Made by a program: the position numbers and the translations under genes. This document shows positions 1-5,823 of a DNA stretch of 5,823 nt, piece after piece. Origin of the DNA: Gammaproteobacteria bacterium (GTDB lineage Bacteria > Pseudomonadota > Gammaproteobacteria > Burkholderiales > Burkholderiaceae_C); contig JAHIQV010000360.1 in the NCBI GenBank assembly GCA_018903185.1, positions 1-5,823 on the forward strand. Direction: 5' to 3'. Within the stretch, counting starts at the first letter, position 1; each line of letters begins with the position of its first letter. The notes under the pieces were generated by a model. It saw only the letters and a list, made by a program, of their open reading frames with translations, was not told where the DNA came from and ran no database searches.

Positions 1-990
1 CACACCCAGGCCGAGACCGTGGCCAGCCGCAAGGCCAGCCAGATCGCGCTGGAAGCCTTCACGGCCGCCCTGCCTGAGATGCTGGGTGGCAGCGCCGACC
101 TGACCGGATCCAACCTGACCAACACCAAGTCCACCCCCAACCTGCGCTTCGATCTGGCCGGCAACGTGGTCAAGAACGAGGCCGGCCAGGGTGGCCGCCA
201 CATCAACTACGGCGTGCGCGAATTCGGCATGGCCGCGGTCATGAACGGCATCGCGCTGCACGGCGGCTTTATCCCTTACGGCGACACCTTCCTCACCTTC
301 TCCGACTACAGCCGCAACGCCATCCGCATGGCCGCGCTGATGAAGCAGCGCGTGATTCATGTGTTCACGCACGACTCCATCGGCCTCGGTGAAGACGGCC
401 CGACCCACCAGTCGGTCGAACACGCCGCCAGCCTGCGCCTGATCCCCAACCTGGATGTCTGGCGTCCGGGTGACACGGCAGAAACCGCCGTGGCCTGGGC
501 CGTTGCGTTGCAGAACGCCCACAAGCCGACCGCGCTGCTGCTGAGCCGACAGAACCTGCCCTACGCGCCCAAGCACGACCTCGGCGACATCAGCCGCGGT
601 GCCTACGTGCTGGCCGAGCCCAGCGAAGTGGGCCTGAAGAAAAAGGCCCAGGCGGTGATCATCGCCACCGGTTCCGAAGTGCAGCTCGCGCTCAAGGCGC
701 AGGACCTGCTGGCCCGCGCCTACAACATCGCCGTGCGCGTGGTCTCCATGCCCAGCACCACGACCTTTGACCGCCAGGATCCGGCCTACAAGGCGGACGT
801 GCTGCCCAAAGGCCTGCCGCGCATCGCGGTGGAAATGGGCTCCACCGACGGCTGGTGGAAATACGGCGTGGCCGCGGTCGTGGGCCTCGACACCTACGGC
901 GAGTCCGCCCCGGCGCCAGTGCTGTTCGAACACTTCGGCTTCACCGCCCAGAACGTGGCCGACACGGTGCGCACTGTGCTGACCAAGTAA
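1..990 (+). CDS. tkt: Transketolase, C-terminal part (5' end outside window)
   Basis: Transketolase moves two-carbon ketol units between sugar phosphates using thiamine diphosphate, in the cytosolic pentose phosphate and Calvin pathways. The frame is open from base 1, so the gene begins upstream; 329 codons remain of a family length near 670. The visible part covers the pyrimidine-binding domain and the C-terminal domain. The catalytic Glu that activates the cofactor lies in GVREFGM (Glu codon at 220). The run HDSIGLGEDGPTHQ starting at 370 carries the two His and the Asp matching E. coli H461, D469 and H473. The phosphate-binding Arg is in LLLSRQNLP (about 538-561). The GSADLTGSN block (about 88-114) is also typical. 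All key residues seen are intact. The stop at 988 is followed 45 bp later by gap with no terminator between, so the two are probably cotranscribed. In an autotroph this could be named cbbT; nothing in the window decides that. Confidence 0.96.
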   Translation, partial: HTQAETVASRKASQIALEAFTAALPEMLGGSADLTGSNLTNTKSTPNLRFDLAGNVVKNEAGQGGRHINYGVREFGMAAVMNGIALHGGFIPYGDTFLTFSDYSRNAIRMAALMKQRVIHVFTHDSIGLGEDGPTHQSVEHAASLRLIPNLDVWRPGDTAETAVAWAVALQNAHKPTALLLSRQNLPYAPKHDLGDISRGAYVLAEPSEVGLKKKAQAVIIATGSEVQLALKAQDLLARAYNIAVRVVSMPSTTTFDRQDPAYKADVLPKGLPRIAVEMGSTDGWWKYGVAAVVGLDTYGESAPAPVLFEHFGFTAQNVADTVRTVLTK

Positions 991-2034
<1,044 letters not shown>

Positions 2035-2037
2035 GGC

Positions 2038-2118
2038 ACCCCCTGCGCCGCTTCGTGGCTTCCCCCGGAGGGGGCCGCACCCTGTGGCCCGGCTGAGCCG
2101 GTTCCACGGGTGCTCTGG
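2038..2118 (+). repeat. Structured intergenic repeat, copy 1
   Basis: This ~81-bp element begins 3 nt after the gap stop codon. It starts with the block CCCCCTGCGCCGCTTCG (2039-2055), followed by a C5/G5 hairpin (2062-2066 with 2070-2074). It ends in a long interrupted hairpin from 2077 to 2113: arms 2077-2082/2108-2113, 2084-2087/2104-2107 and 2089-2093/2097-2101. A second copy lies inverted at 3727-3809. Elements of this look are, as I recall, dispersed after genes in Comamonadaceae genomes; I know no accepted name or function. Confidence 0.8.
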
Positions 2119-2120
2119 GG

Positions 2121-2154
2121 AAAAAAAAGCCGCTGTTTTGACAGCGGCTTTTTT
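2121..2154. terminator. Bidirectional intrinsic terminator between gap and the SPOR gene
   Basis: A perfect 14-bp inverted repeat (2123-2136 with 2141-2154) closes a four-base TTTG loop. The GC core GCCGCTGT/ACAGCGGC is flanked by A8 (2121-2128) on the left and T6 (2149-2154) on the right, so it reads as hairpin plus U-tract in both directions. It serves gap from the left and the SPOR gene from the right; the last T of the stem is also the final base of the SPOR gene's TGA stop codon. Confidence 0.93.
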
Positions 2155-2897
2155 CATTCGCAGGGCTGGAGTCTTTTGCCCGCGAGAGCTGCGCCGAGGC
2201 CACTAACGGCGTTGCGCTGCGCTTCGGTGACGGCGGGCAGGCGCAAGGCAAAGCTGGTGCCTTCGGGCCGCTCCAGCGCCACGCGCGCGGTGCGCACGCC
2301 CTTTTTGCTCAGGTCCTTCAGGGCCTGCTCGGCCGAGGCTTCGCTGGAAAACGTGCCCAGCGCCAGCCCCCGGCCCAGCGTCGGCACCGACACCTCGCGG
2401 AATTCGATCTTGATGTCGCGCAGCTCGGTCTTCTTGCGGGCCATCTGCTCGTCGTTGTAGCGTCCCATGTAGACCACCCAGCGCCCGCCACTGCGCACCT
2501 CGTTCAGCTGCCAACCGCCACCGGGCAAGTCCAGCTGCTGCAGCGCCGAGCGCAACACGTCGGCCTGCTCGGATGAAAAGCCCGAGGCCAGCCAGCAGGC
2601 CGAAGCGGGCGGTTCCGCCACAACCGGGGCCTCCGTGGTATCCGCCACGGCCACGACGGTCGCTTCTGGTGGCGCGGCTGGTGTGGCTGGTGTGGCGGGC
2701 GCTGCGGCGGGGGCTGGTGCGGAGGCCGGTCGGGGGGCGTTGAGCAGGCGCAAGCCCTCGGGCCTGATCTGGGACTGCAAGCGCTCCGGTTCGGACTGCA
2801 CCACCGGCTTCAGACCCAGGGTGCCCAGGTAGCCCTGGGTCCAGGCGAAATAGCCCGCGTTGGCCAGTACCAGCAGCCAGATCACCACCCTCAACAT
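2154..2897 (-). CDS. Membrane-anchored SPOR-domain protein
   Basis: This 247-residue product looks like a single-pass inner-membrane protein with a periplasmic domain. Residues 1-20 are a hydrophobic N-terminal segment (VVIWLLVLANAGYFAW) suited to a membrane anchor. Residues about 55-98 form a Pro/Ala-rich linker, in which a 9-bp DNA unit is tandemly duplicated (2678-2695). Residues about 138-210 contain two similar half-motifs (WVVYMGRYNDEQMA and GLALGTFSSEASAEQA) as expected of a SPOR fold. SPOR domains in known proteins such as FtsN and DamX bind denuded peptidoglycan at the division septum; a role here in division or wall remodelling is inferred. It starts inside the end of birA (7-nt overlap), so translation is probably coupled. 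It ends on the bidirectional terminator. The assignment to SPOR rests on layout and motif style; the exact family member is not recognised. Confidence 0.85.
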   Translation of the reverse strand: MLRVVIWLLVLANAGYFAWTQGYLGTLGLKPVVQSEPERLQSQIRPEGLRLLNAPRPASAPAPAAAPATPATPAAPPEATVVAVADTTEAPVVAEPPASACWLASGFSSEQADVLRSALQQLDLPGGGWQLNEVRSGGRWVVYMGRYNDEQMARKKTELRDIKIEFREVSVPTLGRGLALGTFSSEASAEQALKDLSKKGVRTARVALERPEGTSFALRLPAVTEAQRNAVSGLGAALAGKRLQPCE

Positions 2898-3703
2898 GGC
2901 CGCACACCCACTTCCGAACTGGTGACCGCCTGCATGCCCTGGGCGGTCTGAACGAGCAAGGCCCCTTGCGGGTCCACGCCACAGGCGGTTCCCAGGGTGC
3001 CGTCGGACAGTCGCACGCTGCGCCCCTGCAGTGCATCGCGCCGGGCGAATCGCTCGGCAAAGGCGGCGAAGCTTTGGGATTCAAAGGCCAGGAGGTCGCG
3101 CACCAGCGTGGGCACCACGCGTTCCAGCACCTCGCCCGCGGTCAGGCCGACCAGCACCTCGGACAAGCCGGCGGGCGCCATGGCGGGCAGCACCGCATCG
3201 GGGCTGTCCAGGGCGCTCACGGCCGCGGTTTCGGGGCGGGCGATGTTGATGCCCACGCCCACCACCACCAGGCGCTGGTGCGCCGTGGCATCACCGGCCA
3301 GCAGGCCGTTGCTGGCGGTTTCCACCAGGATGCCACCGAGCTTGCGCTGGTGCAGCCAGAGATCGTTGGGCCACTTGAGCTGCACGTCCGGGTGCAGGCT
3401 CTCGGCCAGGCTCACGCCGACGGCCAGCGACAGGCCCGACCAGTCGGCCGGCGCCAGCGGCAGCGCGAGCGAAAACGTCAGCGACTGGCCTGCCTTGCTG
3501 TGCCAGCCCTTGCCCAGGCGCCCGCGCCCGGCGGTCTGTTCCTCGGCCGCCAGCAGCACCGGCTCCATGAGCCCGGCGCGCGCGCGGCGCATGAGTTCGC
3601 TGTTGGTGGAGTCGATGCTGGGCAGCACCTCGACGGTGAAACCCGGCAGATCGGGCACCACCGCCTGCCAGAGCGATTCGACGTGGGCCAGCAGATCAGA
3701 CAT
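2891..3703 (-). CDS. birA: Biotin--[acetyl-CoA-carboxylase] ligase without DNA-binding domain
   Basis: The enzyme activates biotin to biotinyl-AMP and attaches it to the biotin carboxyl carrier protein of acetyl-CoA carboxylase and similar enzymes in the cytosol. The 270-residue product shows the family motifs in order: DSTN (31-34), the biotin/AMP loop GRGRLGKGWHS (59-69), KWPND (110-114) with its catalytic-region Lys, KLGGILVE (121-128) and VGVGIN (148-153). A C-terminal SH3-like domain follows at about 226-265. There is no N-terminal helix-turn-helix, so it is a class I (monofunctional) ligase and not a biotin-operon repressor like E. coli BirA. I chose ATG 3703; an in-frame TTG at 3742 lies inside the intergenic repeat and adds 13 unconserved residues. 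No strong Shine-Dalgarno site precedes the ATG. The last 7 nt overlap the SPOR gene. In several Burkholderiales relatives I recall coaX (type III pantothenate kinase) between these two genes; it is absent here. Confidence 0.95.
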   Translation of the reverse strand: MSDLLAHVESLWQAVVPDLPGFTVEVLPSIDSTNSELMRRARAGLMEPVLLAAEEQTAGRGRLGKGWHSKAGQSLTFSLALPLAPADWSGLSLAVGVSLAESLHPDVQLKWPNDLWLHQRKLGGILVETASNGLLAGDATAHQRLVVVGVGINIARPETAAVSALDSPDAVLPAMAPAGLSEVLVGLTAGEVLERVVPTLVRDLLAFESQSFAAFAERFARRDALQGRSVRLSDGTLGTACGVDPQGALLVQTAQGMQAVTSSEVGVRPC

Positions 3704-3726
3704 GGTTGGCGAGACGTGTCTTGCGT

Positions 3727-3809
3727 CCAGAACACCGCGCAACCGGTTTTGCCGGGGCGCAGGTGTTGTTGTCCCCTTGGGGGAGAGACGCGAAGCGGCG
3801 CAGGGGGGT
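3727..3809 (-). repeat. Structured intergenic repeat, copy 2 (inverted)
   Basis: Read on the minus strand, this ~83-bp element matches copy 1 from its opening block CCCCCTGCGCCGCTTCG (base 3807 down to 3791) to the closing CTGG (3730-3727). Its terminal hairpin uses arms 3731-3736/3762-3767, 3737-3740/3757-3760 and 3743-3746/3752-3755. Like copy 1 it lies just behind a stop codon in the same orientation as the upstream gene, here 6 nt after the SET gene stop. It fills most of the gap before birA and lacks a U-tract, so it need not block readthrough into birA. Confidence 0.8.
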
Positions 3810-3815
3810 CATGCT

Positions 3816-4352
3816 CTAGCCCAGGCGCGACGCTTTGCCGGCGCGCTTGGGCGCGAGCAGCGTGCCGCGGCAGTTTTTGGCGCCGCACCAGCAGGGGTAC
3901 TCGGCCTTGAGCTTGGGCGTGTAGGGCTCGTCGATCACCAGCCCGTAGTCGTAGAACAGCTCTTCGCCCGCGGCGATGTTGCGCATGGCGCGGATGAAGA
4001 CCCGGCCGTCGTCCACCTCGGCTTCGCAGTTGGGCTTGCAGCTGTGGTTGATCCAGCGCGAGGAATTGCCACCCACCTTGGCGTCGATGACGTGCGCTTC
4101 GTCTATGTGGAAATAGAAGGTGTGGTTCGGGTCGCTGGGATCGTGCGGGTGGCGCCTGAGCGCCTCGTCCCAGCTGATGATCTCGCCCACGTATTCGATC
4201 AGGGTCTCGCCTTCGGCCAGGTCGACCACCGCATACACCCCCTTGCCGTGCACGCCGGAGCGCCGTGTCTGGATGCGCCGGCTCGCGCGGGCCTGGGCCT
4301 TGGGAGCGGGGTCATCGGGGCGCGGCCGGGTCTGGCGGAGGCTTTTCTTCAC
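3816..4352 (-). CDS. SET-domain protein lysine methyltransferase with post-SET motif
   Basis: SET enzymes transfer methyl groups from S-adenosylmethionine to lysine side chains of proteins. From the GTG at 4352 the product has 178 residues: a basic, Pro/Ala-rich N-terminus (1-30) and then a compact SET domain. Motifs are GVHGKGVYA (33-41), EYVGEII (53-59), RWINHSCKPNC (99-109; the cofactor-binding pseudoknot) and EELFYDYG (130-137; catalytic Tyr near 136). The post-SET cluster CWCGAKNC (C154, C156, C161) together with C109 would bind zinc as in eukaryotic Dot/Su(var)-type SET proteins. The catalytic set looks complete. The in-frame ATG at 4478 would overlap the divergent topB by 28 nt and translate a low-complexity tract, so GTG 4352 is preferred, though it lacks a clear ribosome site. 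The substrate is unknown; basic histone H1-like or HU-like proteins are a guess. It may be cotranscribed with birA, which follows it across the repeat. Confidence 0.88.
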   Translation of the reverse strand: MKKSLRQTRPRPDDPAPKAQARASRRIQTRRSGVHGKGVYAVVDLAEGETLIEYVGEIISWDEALRRHPHDPSDPNHTFYFHIDEAHVIDAKVGGNSSRWINHSCKPNCEAEVDDGRVFIRAMRNIAAGEELFYDYGLVIDEPYTPKLKAEYPCWCGAKNCRGTLLAPKRAGKASRLG

Positions 4353-4450
4353 GGCCGGAATTTTTGGTAAGGTTGATTCATGCAGGTGCGCGCGTGTGTG
4401 TGCGTACCCATGTGTGCGCGTGCATGCGCGCGTGAAAGTTGATTGTAGAG
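4353..4450. other. Divergent intergenic region with alternating purine-pyrimidine tract
   Basis: This 98-bp spacer between the SET gene and topB must hold both promoters, but I cannot identify convincing -35/-10 pairs. Bases 4386-4407 (22 nt) and 4409-4434 (26 nt) are strictly alternating purine-pyrimidine, mostly GT/GC steps, interrupted only by C4408. The remaining part (4358-4381) is relatively A/T-rich. Such alternation favours the left-handed Z form under negative supercoiling. Confidence 0.75.
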
Positions 4451-5823
4451 ATGAAAACAGACGGTTTCGCCAAAACATTGGTCATTGCCGAGAAGCCATC
4501 CGTGGCCCAGGACATCGTGCGAGCGCTCACCCCGGTGGCGGGCAAGTTCGAGAAGCACGATGACCACTTCGAGAGTGACGGCTACGTCGTCACCTCCGCC
4601 GTGGGCCACCTGGTGGAGATCGCCGCGCCCGAAGAATTCGACGTCAAGCGCGGCAAGTGGAGCTTTGCCCACCTGCCGGTGCTGCCGCCCTACTTTGAGC
4701 TCAAGCCGATCGACAAGACCAAGTCGCGTCTGTCGGCCGTGGTCCGGCTGGCCAAGCGCAAGGACGTGACCCAGCTCATCAACGCCTGTGATGCGGGCCG
4801 CGAGGGCGAACTGATCTTCCGCCTGATCGAACAGTACGCTGGCGGCTTCAAAGGGGGTGCCTACCAGACGCTGGGCAAGCCGGTGCAGCGCCTGTGGCTG
4901 CAGTCCATGACGCCCGCGGCCATCCGCGACGGCTTCGAACACCTGCGCAGCGATGCGCAGATGCAGGGACTGGCCGACGCCGCGCGCAGCCGTTCCGAGG
5001 CCGACTGGATGGTCGGCATCAACGGCACGCGCGCCATGACCGCCTTCAACTCGCGCGACGGGGGCTTCTTCCTCACCACCGTGGGCCGGGTGCAGACGCC
5101 CACGCTGTCCATCGTGGTCGAGCGCGAGGAAAAGATCCGCGCCCACCGCAGCCGCGACTACTGGGAAATCCACGGCGCCTTCCTGGCCGAAGCAGGCGAG
5201 TACCCGGGCAAGTGGTTCGATCCCGCGTTCAAGAAACCCACCGGCGACGACGCCGACCTGGAGCAGCGCGCCGACCGCGTCTGGAGCCAGCGCGAAGCCC
5301 AGGCGATTGCCGATGCGGTGCGCGGCAAGGCCGCCAGCGTCACCGAAGAAAGCAAACCCACCACGCAGGCCAGCGGTCTGCTTTACGACCTGACCAGCCT
5401 GCAGCGCGAGGCCAACGGCCGCTTCGGCTTCTCGGCCAAGACCACGCTGCAGCTGGCGCAAAGCCTGTACGAGCGCCACAAGGCCCTGACCTACCCGCGT
5501 ACCGATTCGCGCGCGCTGCCCGAGGACTATTTGCCCACGGTGAAGCAGACCTTCGAGATGCTGGCCGGCAGCGGCATGAAGCACCTGGCGCCGCACGCGC
5601 TGACCGCGCTCAACAACGGCTACATCCGCCCGAGCAAACGCATCTTCGACAACAGCAAGGTCAGCGATCACTTTGCCATCATCCCGACGCTGCAGGCACC
5701 GAGCGGCCTGAGCGAAGCCGAGCAGAAGCTGTACGACCTGGTGGTGCGCCGCTTCCTCGCTGTGTTCTTCCCCAGCGCCGAGTTCATGGTGACCACGCGC
5801 ATTTCTAAAGTTCTGAATCATCA
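4451..5823 (+). CDS. topB: DNA topoisomerase III, N-terminal part (3' end outside window)
   Basis: Topoisomerase III is a type IA enzyme that cuts and passes single DNA strands, resolving precatenanes and recombination intermediates, often with RecQ. The frame is open from ATG 4451 to the window end without a stop, giving 457 codons. The Toprim domain begins with KTLVIAEKPSVAQD (8-21; catalytic-region Glu14 and Lys15) and has its acidic motif DAGREGE at 114-120. Family blocks DWMVGINGTRA (185-195) and GRVQTPTL (212-219) follow. The active-site Tyr is residue 348 in LTYPRTDSR, and SDHFAIIPT (405-413) carries the conserved His. The Toprim D-x-D is D-x-G here. A stop codon at 4433 limits any upstream extension; ATG 4451 lacks a strong ribosome site (a weak GAAAG lies 12 nt upstream). 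It is divergent from the SET gene. The C-terminal DNA-binding region, probably including any zinc fingers, lies outside the window. Confidence 0.95.
   Translation, partial: MKTDGFAKTLVIAEKPSVAQDIVRALTPVAGKFEKHDDHFESDGYVVTSAVGHLVEIAAPEEFDVKRGKWSFAHLPVLPPYFELKPIDKTKSRLSAVVRLAKRKDVTQLINACDAGREGELIFRLIEQYAGGFKGGAYQTLGKPVQRLWLQSMTPAAIRDGFEHLRSDAQMQGLADAARSRSEADWMVGINGTRAMTAFNSRDGGFFLTTVGRVQTPTLSIVVEREEKIRAHRSRDYWEIHGAFLAEAGEYPGKWFDPAFKKPTGDDADLEQRADRVWSQREAQAIADAVRGKAASVTEESKPTTQASGLLYDLTSLQREANGRFGFSAKTTLQLAQSLYERHKALTYPRTDSRALPEDYLPTVKQTFEMLAGSGMKHLAPHALTALNNGYIRPSKRIFDNSKVSDHFAIIPTLQAPSGLSEAEQKLYDLVVRRFLAVFFPSAEFMVTTRISKVLNH

Noticed and set aside
2154..2897. Possible lipoprotein or secreted protein reading of the SPOR gene
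   Set aside because: No lipobox Cys follows the hydrophobic segment and no clear signal-peptidase site is seen; a retained membrane anchor fits better.
3704..3742. Extension of birA to a TTG at 3742
   Set aside because: The TTG lies in the hairpin of the intergenic repeat and the added 13 residues are not part of the ligase fold; ATG 3703 gives a normal class I length.
2997..4370. 457-codon plus-strand open frame opposite birA and the SET gene
   Set aside because: It spans two well-supported minus-strand genes and the repeat between them, and its translation is low-complexity Arg/Ser/Ala without motifs. It is a shadow frame.
4371..4450. Sigma-70 promoter for topB using TTGATT at 4373-4378
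   Set aside because: At 17-nt spacing the -10 position reads GTGTGT, which is not a plausible -10 element.
4353..4478. N-terminal extension of the SET protein to the ATG at 4478
   Set aside because: It would overlap the start of the divergent topB by 28 nt and translate the alternating purine-pyrimidine tract into Thr/Arg/His repeats unlike any SET protein N-terminus.
4349..5821. 490-codon open frame antisense to topB
   Set aside because: It is antisense to topB, which has every family motif; long antisense frames are expected in GC-rich genes with strong third-position bias. Its translation is Gly/Ala/Arg/His-rich with no recognisable domain, and its tail runs through the alternating tract.
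5800..5823. AT-richer bases at the window end as a possible insertion or frame break in topB
   Set aside because: The topB frame stays open through the last base and the residues (TTRISKVLNH) fit the family; the composition shift is too short to mean anything.

Overview
The window is a high-GC, tightly packed bacterial chromosomal segment. The gene content, the codon use and two copies of a distinctive GC-rich intergenic repeat suggest a betaproteobacterium of the order Burkholderiales, most likely family Comamonadaceae. The family placement is inferred from protein style and the repeat, not from a database match.

Layout: (1) 1-990 +, the 3' half of transketolase (tkt), cut by the window start. 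(2) 1036-2034 +, glyceraldehyde-3-phosphate dehydrogenase (gap), 45 bp behind tkt and probably in the same transcript. (3) 2038-2154, an ~81-bp structured repeat followed by a strong bidirectional terminator. (4) 2154-2897 -, a membrane-anchored SPOR-domain protein, convergent with gap. (5) 2891-3703 -, biotin protein ligase (birA), overlapping the SPOR gene by 7 nt. (6) 3727-3809, a second, inverted copy of the repeat. (7) 3816-4352 -, a small SET-domain lysine methyltransferase with a complete post-SET cysteine cluster. (8) 4353-4450, a divergent intergenic region dominated by alternating purine-pyrimidine sequence. (9) 4451-5823 +, the 5' part of DNA topoisomerase III (topB), running off the window end.

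Functionally, tkt and gap belong to central carbon metabolism (pentose phosphate/Calvin and glycolysis/gluconeogenesis). SET gene, birA and the SPOR gene share one strand and may form one transcription unit (protein methylation, biotinylation, cell-envelope/division). topB is divergent from them and acts in DNA decatenation and recombination intermediate processing.

Most genes are ordinary. The items that deserve a second look are the repeat pair, whose terminal hairpin differs between copies by compensatory base-pair changes; the SET methyltransferase in a probable free-living bacterium; and the Z-DNA-prone tract between it and topB. I did not find a mobile element, CRISPR array, tRNA, rRNA or defence system.
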